Shown here: positions 1-7,651 of the stretch, one piece after another
How the letters are laid out: each line of letters opens with the position of its first letter
Position numbering within the stretch: the stretch's first letter is position 1
Assembly (NCBI RefSeq): GCF_020564935.1
Contig: NZ_JAJCXB010000029.1
Location: 1-64,000 of the forward strand
Origin: Streptomyces pinistramenti
GTDB taxonomy: Bacteria; Actinomycetota; Actinomycetes; Streptomycetales; Streptomycetaceae
Direction of reading: 5' to 3'
Length of the DNA: 64,000 nucleotides
The notes under the pieces: model-generated
The model's input: the letters and a program-made list of their open reading frames with translations, nothing else
Database searches by the model: none
Told to the model about the DNA's origin: nothing
Made by a program: the position numbers and the translations under genes

Positions 1-58
1 GACGCTTCCTTTGCGCCTGTTTCACCAGGCTCTCCGGGCGCTTCCCTTCGGTCTTGCG

Positions 59-228
59 TTTCCGACTCTATCAGATCCTCGCGGTCCCGATTTTCGCCGG
101 TGCGATCCGGCCTCTCGGCCTTTTCGCTTTTCCAACTCTACCAGATCCGTTTCCGTCTCCGGCCCCCCGTTGGAGCGGGGTTGGCCTTCCAGCTTTCGCT
201 TTCCGGCCTTTCCGACTCTATCAGATCC
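59..228. repeat. Three spaced direct repeats of a 20-bp unit
   Basis: The unit TTTCCGACTCTATCAGATCC occurs at 59-78 and 209-228, and a copy with two changes (TTTCCAACTCTACCAGATCC) lies at 129-148. Copies start 70 and 80 bases apart, and the sequence between them is loosely similar (repeated TTTCGCTTTTCC-like tracts). The function is not known; such arrays can be regulator-binding sites or intergenic repeats. Confidence 0.7.
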
Positions 229-353
229 GATTCTCGCCGTTTCCGGTCCGAATTCATTTCCGATTCCCCGTCGGAGGAGGTCTCGCTGCGCCTTTCGGCG
301 TGGTCACTACTTTAGCGGAATTCCTCGGTGACTCATAATCGAGCCGCGGTCCG

Positions 354-373
354 AATTTCGGCATGCCGAAATT
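354..373. promoter_or_regulatory. Perfect 20-bp palindrome
   Basis: AATTTCGGCATGCCGAAATT is identical to its own reverse complement. A perfect palindrome of this length with TTTCGG/CCGAAA arms is typical of an operator for a dimeric repressor, but no intact regulator or target gene lies next to it in this window, so its role is inferred only. Confidence 0.5.
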
Positions 374-496
374 GTTCCCGGTGAGGAGTCATGCAGTAGT
401 GGTGTGCCGCGAAGCGGCGGATGGCTGCCGTGGGGCCGGTTGGCTCCGTGGCAACTCGGAGAACACTACACGAGCCGTTCAAGGCTCGTAACAGGG

Positions 497-889
497 TCAC
501 AAGTGGGCCTTCCTGAGGCGTCGCCAGCAGATGAGGCTGTGGGCCAGGGAGACGAGGGCGTCGTGGAGTTCGGCGCGGCGTTCCCAGCGGACAGTGAGGC
601 GCTTGAAGTGGTGGAGCGGGAGCAAGGGGCTGCTCGACGACGTTGCGGAGCCTTCCCCTGCCCCTGGTGTTCGGGGCCCCGTTGCAGGAGACGACGGGCG
701 GGATCCGGTGCTTGCGGAGTTCTTCGCGACGATGTCATGCACCTGCGGAGTTGCGGAGCGGTCCTCGCGCGGAGCCAGTGTCGCGTCGTCGTTGGACGGT
801 GCGACTACAAGAGCCGGGCCCCGGGGATGTCGCAGTTGTCCCCCTGGACCAGTGGGTGTCCGGGGGCAGTCGGCCATGCGTTGGACCAT
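497..889 (-). pseudogene. IS5-family transposase relic (C-terminal part)
   Basis: The reading frame ends with residues like HHFKRLTVRWERRAELHD followed by a Leu-Ile-Cys-Trp-Arg-Arg motif, which is the C-terminal signature of actinobacterial IS5-family (DDE) transposases. The middle is degenerate, the catalytic DDE region is not recognisable and the N-terminal part is missing. No terminal inverted repeats or target duplication were seen. It is a dead fragment, one of three IS families represented in the first 8 kb. Confidence 0.6.
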
Positions 890-1078
890 GGCACCTGGCG
901 GCGATCTACAGGCGCACGGTCTCAGGACGGCTGTAGCGCCGGGCGGGATTCCTGGGGGTAGCGCTGGGCAGGCGCCGGTCCAGGTGATAGCGCAGCCGCA
1001 TCCCGGGCCGGTCCGTCTTCCACGTCGGCGGCCTTTCGCTTCAGCATGACGTCATGGCCCGGCTTCTGCGGTAGCGGC

Positions 1079-1339
1079 TCACGCCGCCCCCGAGCCGGAG
1101 AAGTCCCCGGCCTTGAAGCGGGCGACGATCGCGTCGTCCTCGTCGGCGGCTTGGGCCGACATGGCCCAGCGGGCGAGGACGCGGTACAGGGTCCTGGGCC
1201 GCGTCTGGCGGACCTCCGGGGCGTACGTATCAACGTCCGAGGGGTCCAGGGTGGCGGGGATGCCGTCCATCGTCGCGGGCACGTGAACGGGCTGGCCGTC
1301 GATGGATGTGGTCCACGTCGCTGCAGAGATATCACCCAC
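1079..1339 (-). CDS. Small hypothetical protein, 86 aa
   Basis: A GTG-started frame with a good ribosome binding site (GGGAGGA, 7 bases upstream) and strong GC bias at third codon positions, which marks it as probably real although its neighbours are broken. The product is acidic and soluble, with no signal peptide or membrane segment. It starts MGDISAATWTTSIDG, contains GQPVHVPATMDGIPATLD, and ends in a Gly/Ser/Ala tail. I do not recognise a family. It stands alone between an IS5 relic downstream and a broken gene region upstream, so no role can be inferred from context. Confidence 0.5.
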   Translation of the reverse strand: MGDISAATWTTSIDGQPVHVPATMDGIPATLDPSDVDTYAPEVRQTRPRTLYRVLARWAMSAQAADEDDAIVARFKAGDFSGSGAA

Positions 1340-1446
1340 GTGGTGATCCTCCCTCGGCTACCGCCAACGTACGCCCCGACCGCGGGCCGGGCCCTCACTT
1401 TGGTACTGGCAAGCCCTGCAAGGGGGTACCCGGTCCGGGTCACTCG

Positions 1447-1545
1447 ATGAACGGGCCCCCAGCACAGGCTCTCTCATGGCTGGCCTTCTCGTCCGGCCCC
1501 TACCTCACCGGGGCCATCGCGACCGCGGCCGGTAGCTTCACCTAC
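1447..1545 (+). pseudogene. Possible C-terminal scrap of a short-chain dehydrogenase
   Basis: The translated stretch contains ALSWLAF followed by PYLTGAIATAAG, which resembles the WLASD-x-YVTGA-xxxDGG ending of short-chain dehydrogenases/reductases. Nothing of the N-terminal nucleotide-binding fold is present upstream, and the frame is soon lost. The similarity is short and the call is tentative. Confidence 0.3.
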
Positions 1546-1638
1546 GCACGTTGGCCATCGCTGTCACCATGGCCGCCGGAATGGCTGTCTTGCTGACCAC
1601 AGGGCGCTGGACAGCAAGACCGGACGGGGAGCCTGTCG

Positions 1639-1836
1639 TGACCACCGCACTGATCATCGGCGGCATCCAGCAGGGCAGCACGCGTAGCTACCCGTTCGCC
1701 AGGTGGTCGTGCCTCCGCTCACCGAACTGCTGCCCCGTGCCCGCGCGGCCGGTGCCCTCGTCGTGTTCGTGCACTTCGCCTTCCGGGTCAACGGGGCCGA
1801 CTTGCCACCGGGCAACGCACTCTCAGAACGTTTACC
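1639..1836 (+). pseudogene. Broken isochorismatase-like cysteine hydrolase
   Basis: Two frames must be joined. The first begins at GTG 1639 and reads TTALIIGGIQQG...YPFA. After a shift near 1700 the second reads VVVPPLTELLPRARAAG, then ALVVFVHFAF and GADLPPGNAL. Together these match the N-terminal half of isochorismatase-family hydrolases, in which the first motif is normally an LLVIDxQ with the catalytic Asp; here it is Gly-Gly. The C-terminal half with the nucleophilic Cys is missing. Inactive relic. Confidence 0.55.
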
Positions 1837-2052
1837 GGTGCGTCGGGCGCGGCCGGCGGGTGGACACCGCAACGAATCGGTGCCCCGGCCCGGACGAGCA
1901 GATCGTCGACACGATCACCGGGTACGGGCCGACCGGACCAGAGCGACAAGACGGCCGCGATGTGGCTGGATCTGACGCAACGCCCGGGCCGACGAGCAGC
2001 CGCCTGAGTACCGTCGCTCAAGAGACGGCCGACTGCACTGCACGGGGTGGGA

Positions 2053-2346
2053 ATGGAAGCTGACACACGCTGGATGCGCCAATGCGCCGACGACATCGAC
2101 GCCACAGCGGGCGCCGTACGCACACTCCTCGGCAGCGCGGACGGCGCGGTCAGCACGCTCAAGAGCGCGGCGCCAGGATGGAGTTTCACCGGCAGCGTGG
2201 ACGAGATGTCGTCCCGGTGGGAGACCCTCAACAAAGTGGTCCGCGACGAGCTGTCCGAAGCCGCCGAGAACATCCGGTTCAACGCCAGCGACCACGACGG
2301 CAACGAGAACCTCATCACCGAGACCTGGCACAACCTCTTCGGATAG
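2053..2346 (+). CDS. WXG100-like small helical protein (type VII secretion type), 97 aa
   Basis: A small, acidic, alpha-helical protein with a central Pro-Gly-Trp-Ser turn between two helices and a regularly spaced hydrophobic pattern, the layout of WXG100/ESAT-6-like proteins; the WxG motif is not exact. The ATG at 2053 is chosen over the in-frame GTG at 2047 because a GGGGTGGGA purine tract precedes it. It lies 8 bases upstream of the next gene and is very likely cotranscribed with it. In known systems such partners dimerise with the N-terminal helical region of a larger effector and guide its export. Family assignment is inferred from size, shape and neighbour. Confidence 0.6.
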   Translation: MEADTRWMRQCADDIDATAGAVRTLLGSADGAVSTLKSAAPGWSFTGSVDEMSSRWETLNKVVRDELSEAAENIRFNASDHDGNENLITETWHNLFG

Positions 2347-2354
2347 GCGGAGAA

Positions 2355-3467
2355 ATGGTCGACATGACCGCGCTGACGAGCCTGGATCTCGGGAAGTTCC
2401 GCGAAGCGGCGTCCGACTGGCAATGGATTGCCTCACGCCTGCGGCAGGCCGACGAGGGCTACGAGGGCTCTGTCACCAAGCCACTGAAATCCGGGCAGCA
2501 CTGGAGCGGCGATGACGCGACGGAAGCATCCCGCACGTGTGACGGGATCCGCCTCGATATCGAAGCCGTCGCCAAGGAGGCCGAGGCCGTCCAGACGTTC
2601 CTCGATGATGTCGTGGACGGAACCGGCGACGGCTTCGGAAGCCTCAGCGACCACCAGCGCCGGGCGGTCGAGCTGCATCAAGAGGCCATCGGCCACGGCT
2701 TCAGCGTCAGCCCGGACGGAGCCGTTACCTGGGCCGTGATGCGCGCACCAGGTCCGCTCTCTCCAGAGGAACAGCGGGCAGATCAGGAACGGACCGCCCA
2801 GGCCAAACAGATCGAAGACAAGCTCAAGGACGTGCTGCGCGCGGCGACCGAGATCGATGGGAGCCTGGAGCGTGGGCTGAAGGTCATCTTCGGTACGGAG
2901 GACACTTTCCGCACCGAGAACAGAGGCCGCGTCGACCGCGACGACGCGGGTATGGGCGACGGCTGGAATGAGGCCCAGCTCGGCCTCGTCCGCGGCTACC
3001 TGAACACAAAAGGGTGGGACGATGCCGCCACCCTGCTGGGGCACTACCTTGAGGGGAACGGCGAACCTGTTGACGTCGACGCGAACCGCATGCTCGACGA
3101 CATGCCGGCCTTCCGTAGGGACGTGGACACCACCCTGACCGGCGTGAAGAAGCTGCCGGACGGAACGTTCCAGAGCTCGTGGCAGAGCAGCAGCCCCAAC
3201 ATCTCCGAGGGCGACAAGAGCCTGAACTGGTACTACGCGCTGAACCACTTCGAGTACCGGACCGTCGGCCACAAGCAGGGCGACCACATCAGCTATCAGG
3301 TCGAGGTACGCAAGCGGTATGACTGGGGAGTCCCCAGTGAACACCGGCGCGACCTCGACAAGGGGCCGCTGAACTTTGAGCAGGCGGACCTGGCACGGCT
3401 CAACATGGTCGGCATGGCCAAGGACTTCGACGTCAAGGGGCGCAGCGCGACACGGCAGGTCGGTTAG
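2355..3467 (+). CDS. Large helical-N-terminus protein with C-terminal toxin-like domain, 370 aa
   Basis: The ATG at 2355 follows an AGGCGGAG site. Residues 1 to about 130 are helical (substrate-like region for type VII export), residues 130-220 include a charged helical linker (EEQRADQERTAQAKQIEDKL), and the last 130 residues form a distinct domain with a WYYALNHFEYRTVG motif and an ending like LARLNMVGMAKDFDVKG. That C-terminal domain occurs, as far as I recall, in actinobacterial proteins encoded beside WXG100-like genes. The gene is immediately downstream of such a gene and 12 bases upstream of a small membrane protein that could be a partner or immunity protein. There is no signal peptide. 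Toxin activity is a guess from context; no catalytic motif was identified. Confidence 0.6.
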   Translation: MVDMTALTSLDLGKFREAASDWQWIASRLRQADEGYEGSVTKPLKSGQHWSGDDATEASRTCDGIRLDIEAVAKEAEAVQTFLDDVVDGTGDGFGSLSDHQRRAVELHQEAIGHGFSVSPDGAVTWAVMRAPGPLSPEEQRADQERTAQAKQIEDKLKDVLRAATEIDGSLERGLKVIFGTEDTFRTENRGRVDRDDAGMGDGWNEAQLGLVRGYLNTKGWDDAATLLGHYLEGNGEPVDVDANRMLDDMPAFRRDVDTTLTGVKKLPDGTFQSSWQSSSPNISEGDKSLNWYYALNHFEYRTVGHKQGDHISYQVEVRKRYDWGVPSEHRRDLDKGPLNFEQADLARLNMVGMAKDFDVKGRSATRQVG

Positions 3468-3479
3468 ACAGTCGGCGCC

Positions 3480-3695
3480 GTGGATCCCGGATCAGGAAAT
3501 GGTGTGGAAAAACGCAAAAGGGTAGTGCTGTCGTGCACTGTGCTGGTGGGGATCACGCTGGTTGCGGTCGGCCTGTTCAGCTGGTGGATGATCGACGCGC
3601 TCAAGTCCCCCGTGGAGGGCTGGCAGGAAGGGCCGACACCGCGATCGAGCGCACCGGCCTCCTTCAGCGTCAGCCCGGACCCGGGGCAGCGGTAG
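3480..3695 (+). CDS. Small single-pass membrane protein, 71 aa
   Basis: The protein has a basic N-terminus (EKRKR), one hydrophobic segment at about residues 15-37 (VVLSCTVLVGITLVAVGLF followed by Trp-Trp), then a polar Pro/Ser-rich tail, so it is a single-pass membrane protein. The GTG at 3480 gives the longest frame; a second in-frame GTG at 3504 directly before the basic stretch is a plausible alternative. It starts 12 bases after the preceding effector-like gene and is probably in the same operon, where it could act as an export partner or immunity protein. No family recognised. Confidence 0.5.
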   Translation: MDPGSGNGVEKRKRVVLSCTVLVGITLVAVGLFSWWMIDALKSPVEGWQEGPTPRSSAPASFSVSPDPGQR

Positions 3696-4010
3696 CAGAA
3701 CCCGCGAAGACCTGACCTTCCCTGGTTCCTCGCCTCGGGCGGTGAGGCCCTCGTGGAGCAGTGCCGTGGCCGGGCGGCCCGGTGCGCGTCCGGCTTCGAC
3801 GGCCGCGCGGGTCTCCCCGGGCAGCGGGTCGGCGTACAGGCGGGCCTGCAGCCACCAGCGGCGCAGTACGCCCAGCAGCTCGGTCTCGCCCACCTCGCCC
3901 AACTCCCGGTAGAACTCCATCCGGTCCGCCGGCGGCAGCGCCTGGGCCACGGCATTCTGCGTGCGTGGCAGCGGCGGTAGCCCGGCGCCGCCGGGATGCA
4001 CTGCGCTCAT
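3492..4010 (-). CDS. Hypothetical protein resembling DUF6247, possibly run-on
   Basis: From ATG 4010 the frame contains ALPPADRMEFYRELGEVGE, then VLRRWWLQARLYADP, and a Glu/Arg-rich stretch, a pattern like small actinobacterial DUF6247 proteins (helical, around 100-130 aa, conserved RWW). The frame then runs on antisense through the small membrane gene at 3480-3695, and codon quality drops after about position 3730. I suspect the original stop was lost through a frameshift. It is divergent from a second small broken gene at 4170. Confidence 0.35.
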   Translation of the reverse strand: MSAVHPGGAGLPPLPRTQNAVAQALPPADRMEFYRELGEVGETELLGVLRRWWLQARLYADPLPGETRAAVEAGRAPGRPATALLHEGLTARGEEPGKVRSSRVLLPLPRVRADAEGGRCARSRCRPFLPALHGGLERVDHPPAEQADRNQRDPHQHSARQHYPFAFFHTIS

Positions 4011-4169
4011 GCCCTCAGCTTCAGAGCCCCTGCCGCCTCCGACTGGGTCGCCGACACTCCCGCATCGACAACGTCCTCGCCCGCCCATAGGCAGAGGCCG
4101 GCGAAATGCCACCGCTTCTGCCGTGTGGTCTGAGGTGCAGTCCGGCCGGGCCCGGCGGACGCTGGGGGC

Positions 4170-4398
4170 ATGGCCGTGCCCATCACCGTGCACCGTCTCG
4201 CGCCACCGGGGGCGCCGCGTCACCGCACACGTCGCCGGCCGTGTCCAGGTCCTCGGCGTCGCCTGCTCGGATCGGGACGCCCTCGAATTCGTTCGCCGCG
4301 CGGGCCTGGAAGACGACGACCAGGCACTGCTCGACGATCCGGCGTGGGTGCAGTGGGCCGGCGACGAACCCCACTCCTGGAGATCCAATGACCGGTAG
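4170..4398 (+). pseudogene. Frameshifted small hypothetical gene
   Basis: The start codon at 4170 opens MAVPITVHRLAPPG, and the rest of a plausible protein, from GRRVTAHVAGRVQVLGVA through LEDDDQALLDDPAWVQW to the stop at 4398, continues in another frame from about 4205. One base lost or gained in the CACCGGGGGCGCC tract would join them into a protein of about 75 aa. This could be a true mutation or a sequencing error in a G-run. The gene is divergent from the DUF6247-like gene. Confidence 0.45.
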
Positions 4399-4542
4399 GC
4401 GCCCTCCCCTGCGGGGCGACGGCTTCGGGGCAGCAAGGGGCGTGCCGGGTCCGCCGGCCGCCTGAACACATTCCTGGCCGAACGCCCCCGTAGCCAAGGC
4501 GACTCGACCGGCGGCTACCAGCAACGTCAGGGCCGGCAACAC

Positions 4543-4890
4543 CTAGTTGCCGACGATCTGGATGACGGCCGGGTCGTCGGCCGCTGCGGCGAGGATGCCG
4601 TCGAGTACGCCGGGGAAGCGGGCGTCGAGGTCTGCTCGGCGCAGGTACAGCAGCAGTCGGCGGCCGTCACGGTGCTGATGGACGACGCCGCTTTCGCGCA
4701 GCACGCGCCAGTGGTGGCTGGCGGTGGATTTCGAGATCTCGGGCAGCACCTCGCCGCACGAGGTCTCCTGCCCTTCCCGCTCGTGGGCCGCCAGCCGTTG
4801 CACCACCAGGAGGCGCAGCGGGTGGGACAGCGCTTCGAGCACGTCGGTGATGCGGATGTCCTGTGCTGGGGGGTTCCTCAAGGCGGCCAC
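4543..4890 (-). CDS. ArsR-family winged-helix transcriptional regulator, 115 aa
   Basis: The protein is a compact winged helix: EALSHPLRLLVVQRLAAHE forms the first helices, KSTASHHWRVLRESGVV is the recognition helix region, and HQHRDGRRLLLYLR is the beta wing. Size and layout match the ArsR/SmtB family. No cysteine pair of the metal-binding type is evident (one Cys near residue 44), so it may respond to something other than metal. The GTG at 4890 has no clear ribosome binding site; a TATCAT box (complement of 4897-4902) lies just upstream, suggesting a leaderless transcript. It is divergent from the NTF2-like gene at 4983, and the 92-bp gap carries inverted repeats, so it probably represses itself and that neighbour. 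Confidence 0.85.
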   Translation of the reverse strand: MAALRNPPAQDIRITDVLEALSHPLRLLVVQRLAAHEREGQETSCGEVLPEISKSTASHHWRVLRESGVVHQHRDGRRLLLYLRRADLDARFPGVLDGILAAAADDPAVIQIVGN

Positions 4891-4910
4891 AGTTCGATGA
4901 TACGCGTACG

Positions 4911-4938
4911 TTCACACGACCTTTCGATGATCTAGAGT
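4911..4938 (+). promoter_or_regulatory. Candidate promoter for the NTF2-like gene
   Basis: TTCACA (4911-4916) and TAGAGT (4933-4938) are separated by 16 bases and sit about 45 bases before the ATG at 4983, a reasonable SigA/HrdB-type pair. It overlaps the repeated CGTAC...CACACGA elements in the divergent gap. Confidence 0.4.
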
Positions 4939-4941
4939 AAT

Positions 4942-4959
4942 GTTCGCGTACACACGAAC
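4942..4959. promoter_or_regulatory. Inverted repeat, likely ArsR operator
   Basis: GTTCG-N8-CGAAC, with related sequence (GCGTACGTTCACACGA) at 4904-4919, lies between the divergent ArsR and NTF2-like genes just downstream of the candidate -10 box. Position and symmetry suit a dimeric winged-helix repressor. Confidence 0.45.
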
Positions 4960-4982
4960 AAACGAACCGAAGGGCTGGCTCC

Positions 4983-5369
4983 ATGAGTGATCACGCTGAG
5001 CGGTACGGCATCGGCAAGGCGTTCCACACCGCGCTCGCCACGGCGGACTGGGACGGTATCCGATCCCTGCTGCACGACGAGGCGGTATGGGTCCTGCCGG
5101 GAGACAACACCATCTCCGGTGCAGCCGAGGGGGCGGACGCCGTCGTGGAGCGAGCCCGGAAGATCGCGGGCTACGGACTCCGCTTCGAGCTTCTGAACAT
5201 CCTCGTCAGCAGGGAGAACATGGCACTGTCCCTGCACAACACCGCCCGTCGCGACGATGCCGTCCTCGACGAGTACCTGTCCACGGTGTGCACCCTGCGC
5301 GACGGCAAGATCGCCTCCATCGAGACCTATCTCTCCGACGTCGACGGCATGAACGCCTTCTTCGTCTGA
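4983..5369 (+). CDS. SnoaL/NTF2-like protein, 128 aa
   Basis: Residues near the start (FHTALATADWDGIRSLL), the VWVLPGDN strand, and the end (YLSTVCTLRDGKIASIETYLSD followed by MNAFF) follow the cone-shaped SnoaL/NTF2-like fold, whose members are often ketosteroid-isomerase-like or polyketide-tailoring enzymes. The size is typical. It has no signal peptide and is cytoplasmic. It is divergently transcribed from an ArsR regulator and probably controlled by it. Its substrate cannot be read from sequence; a stress or detoxification role is as likely as a biosynthetic one. Confidence 0.75.
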   Translation: MSDHAERYGIGKAFHTALATADWDGIRSLLHDEAVWVLPGDNTISGAAEGADAVVERARKIAGYGLRFELLNILVSRENMALSLHNTARRDDAVLDEYLSTVCTLRDGKIASIETYLSDVDGMNAFFV

Positions 5370-5640
5370 CCCGGACCCCGCTCCTTCGAGGGCGGAAGGC
5401 GGCGAGCGACTTGAGTACGACGGGGCCCGGGTGCGGGGAGCAGGACGGTTCCAACTGCTTTGCGAACAGCGGTGGTTGTGGGTGAGGTCGCTCATGGCGA
5501 CGGTGCGGCTGGGGTATGGCTCGCGACGTGAATCCTCTCCCGTATCGGTCGCGGCGCGTCCGCAGCCCGCTCCCCGTGCTGCCGCCGCCGGCGTGCTGCT
5601 TCTCGCGGCGCCGACCGGATGCGCAAACGACTCCACCCCT
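5370..5640. other. Non-coding or decayed stretch
   Basis: Nothing convincing is seen. Open frames here are Arg/Pro/Ala-rich antisense readings without ribosome binding sites. The stretch may include the eroded 3' end of the IS701-like transposase relic that lies just upstream on the minus strand. Confidence 0.4.
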
Positions 5641-6130
5641 GCTTTCCCTGTATAGCCGGTGGCCCATGCGCGGGCGCGTAGAGCGGTCAGGCAGGCGTGG
5701 GCGGCCATGGCCAAGGTGGTGTGGCGGCGCCGGCCGGGGTAGCGGTGAACCTGGTAATCATCCAGGCCGCATTCCTGCTTGGCGGTCTGGAAACATTCCT
5801 CGATCAGGCACGTCGTCCAGGACGGGATCAGCGTCCCACTCGATCCGGTTCAGCAACCGATGGATGCGATCCGGCCGGCCTGCTCGGCCGGCGTCCACCG
5901 TTCTTCCGCTCCAGCGGAGCCATCAGACCCCGCATACAGGAAAGAGCCGGCTCCCGCGGCTCCGACCGGTTGAACCGGTGCACGAAACGCTCGTGCACAG
6001 CACTCAACTCACCTGCCCACGACTCCACTTCAGCGAGATCCCCACCCACAACCACACCAACGACCGACCTGTCCAACCGCCACGACAAACACCGTTGCAG
6101 TGCTAGCTCAGCAAAGCCACGACAGCGACG
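5641..6130 (-). pseudogene. IS701-family transposase relic
   Basis: Read on the minus strand, the first piece contains AVHERFVHRFNRSEPRE and LMAPLERKNG, the N-terminal signature of IS701-family transposases. After a frameshift come HRLLNRIEWDADPVLDDV, and after another shift and a large deletion a piece with CGLDDYQVHRYPGRRRHTTL followed by AMAAHA, close to the family C-terminus. The central catalytic region is deleted, so the element is dead. No terminal repeats were identified. Confidence 0.7.
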
Positions 6131-6317
6131 GATCCCGCTCGGCACTCTTCGCGGCGCTCACCCCTCCACGGCGGACCGGCCCAGTCGGGCAGACCGCTCC
6201 CCCGGCGCAGCGTGCCGGACCAGCCCCGCTGACGGGAGGCGGGGCCCGAACCGGCAACGGACCTGCACGCGCGAAGACCACCGGCAAGAGTCCACGGTGA
6301 GCCGTTTTGTGGCGTGT

Positions 6318-6920
6318 TCAGGCCGTTTTCCCGTCACGCAGGGAACGGTGGAAGGCGACGCAGCCGTCGTAGGTCGGCAGCAGGCCGCGCCGTTCCATCT
6401 CCGCGATGCCCGGGGCCCGTTGGTCCTTCTCCGAGAGAATCGGGGCGATCTCCTCGGGCCAAGCGATCCCGAGGTCCGGGTCGAGCGGGTGCACGCCGTG
6501 CTCCCTCCCGGAGTCGTAGCCCTGCGAGGTGAGGTAGACGACGACCGCTTCGCCGGTGAGGGCCATGAAGGAGTGACCGAGCCCCGCCTCGACGTACAGG
6601 CTGCGGTGCGGGTCATCGAGCAGGACGGCCTCCCAGGAGCGGTACGTGGGCGAGCCGGTCCTGATGTCCACCACCACATCCAGCACGGCTCCGCTGAGAC
6701 AGGTGACGTGCTTGGCCTGACTGGGCGGGACCTGGGCGAAGTGCACCCCTCGCAGCGCCCCGCGCCGCGAGACGGACCGGTTGACCTGGGCGACCCCCGG
6801 TTCGTAGCCGAGCACGCAGCTCAGCGACCGGCCGCTGTACAACTCCTGGAACTCGCCTCGCTCGTCGGCGAACGTACGGGTCTCCGACAGCCAGGCACCT
6901 TGCACACCGAGCGGGCGCAT
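6318..6920 (-). CDS. rmlC: dTDP-4-dehydrorhamnose 3,5-epimerase-like protein (RmlC), 200 aa
   Basis: A cupin-fold sugar epimerase acting on dTDP-4-keto-6-deoxyglucose. The ALRGVHFAQ segment carries the catalytic His, VLDVVVDIRTGSPTYRSWE is the family core, GLGHSFMAL and the Tyr in TSQGYDSG match the second half of the active site, and DPDLGIAWP is the conserved C-terminal motif. Length is normal. The ATG at 6920 has a GGAGG site five bases upstream. It is divergent from rmlA (7648) across an IS110 relic. With rmlB broken and no rmlD in the window, a complete rhamnose pathway is not encoded here. It may have served a deoxysugar of the adjacent bleomycin-type cluster. It could be a 3- or 5-mono-epimerase. 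Confidence 0.88.
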   Translation of the reverse strand: MRPLGVQGAWLSETRTFADERGEFQELYSGRSLSCVLGYEPGVAQVNRSVSRRGALRGVHFAQVPPSQAKHVTCLSGAVLDVVVDIRTGSPTYRSWEAVLLDDPHRSLYVEAGLGHSFMALTGEAVVVYLTSQGYDSGREHGVHPLDPDLGIAWPEEIAPILSEKDQRAPGIAEMERRGLLPTYDGCVAFHRSLRDGKTA

Positions 6921-7034
6921 CCGCGCCTCCTCTCACGATGGTTCGGCAACTGCGTGAACGGCTTCATCGGTGGACACGGGGATGGCGCCCTCCGGAGTGG
7001 TGGAAAACTCCGCAGGGCCAGCGGCATGGGGTGA

Positions 7035-7215
7035 GCCACCGAAGGACCGTCGAAGGGGCGGGGCAAAGTTCCCGAGGAAGTCGTCCTCAACGGCTCTGTC
7101 CAGTCTGACCCATTCGAGCTGCTGGAGGCACTGCCCGCGTCGGACAGCATGGAGACGGCCCGTGCCGCCCTGGAGCGGATGCCGCAGGATTTCATCAAGG
7201 CGGAGGCGACCGACC
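7035..7215 (+). pseudogene. Unidentified coding remnant
   Basis: One frame has good codon bias and reads VPEEVVLNGSVQSDPFELL, then EALPASDSMETARAALERM and PQDFIKAEA, which looks like the C-terminal piece of a soluble helical protein. There is an in-frame stop just upstream (7032-7034), no ribosome binding site, and the frame decays into Arg-rich sequence after about 7215. Family not recognised. Confidence 0.25.
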
Positions 7216-7256
7216 GCCATCGGCGCGGCCCCGCATCAGCGCACTCCGGCGCAGAC

Positions 7257-7552
7257 CGGTCGACGAGACGTCCTTCGCCGCTTTGTACGGCGTCAGCCCG
7301 GCCGGGCAGTCCTCGGGTAAACCCGACCGGCGCCCGAACCGCGGCAGCAAGTACCAGGCCGACACCACCCTCTACCGCATCGCCGTGACCCGCATACGCT
7401 GGGACGAACGCACCCAGACCTACCTGCAACGACGCACAGCCGAGGGCATGTCCGAGCACGAAGCCGTCCAGTGCCTCAAAAGGCACACGGCACGCAAGCT
7501 CTGCCGACATATCCAGTCATCGGTCACCACACCACTCTCGTCTACGGCTTGA
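7257..7552 (+). pseudogene. IS110-family transposase relic (C-terminal part)
   Basis: The frame reads VDETSFAALYGVSPAGQSSG, then NRGSKYQADTTLYRIAVTRI, TYLQRRTAEGMSEHEAVQCL and KRHTARKL, the C-terminal (transposase_20 plus tail) region of IS110-type elements. The N-terminal RuvC-like DEDD part is absent. The catalytic Ser-containing segment is partly kept. Dead fragment lying between rmlC and rmlA. Confidence 0.72.
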
Positions 7553-7579
7553 CTCATCAGAGGGGCTTCTGGAGGAGAC

Positions 7580-7651
7580 GTGACCCACCCAATGTTCCGG
7601 GCGGCGCGCCGAATGGCCGCATGCCCCTGTCGTACGGTCTCAATCCGGTGA
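7580..7651 (+). CDS. Short leader ORF, 23 codons, overlapping rmlA start
   Basis: GTG at 7580 follows a strong ribosome binding site (GGAGGA). The frame encodes a 23-residue basic peptide and ends in TGA at 7649-7651, overlapping the GTG at 7648 of rmlA as GTGA. Neither candidate rmlA start has a ribosome binding site of its own, so the leader may supply translation to rmlA by coupling. It could also be the remnant of a lost upstream gene. Confidence 0.4.
   Translation: MTHPMFRAARRMAACPCRTVSIR

Larger units (their letters stand above)
1..496. other. Gene-free left edge with repeats and a palindrome
   Basis: No open frame here looks like a real protein: the frames that are open are low-complexity Arg/Pro/Ser-rich readings without a plausible ribosome binding site. 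The stretch is less GC-rich and more pyrimidine-biased than the coding DNA. It holds three direct repeats (59-228) and a perfect 20-bp palindrome (354-373), both listed separately. From 374 to 496 nothing was recognised; an IS5-type transposase relic begins at 497. Confidence 0.6.
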
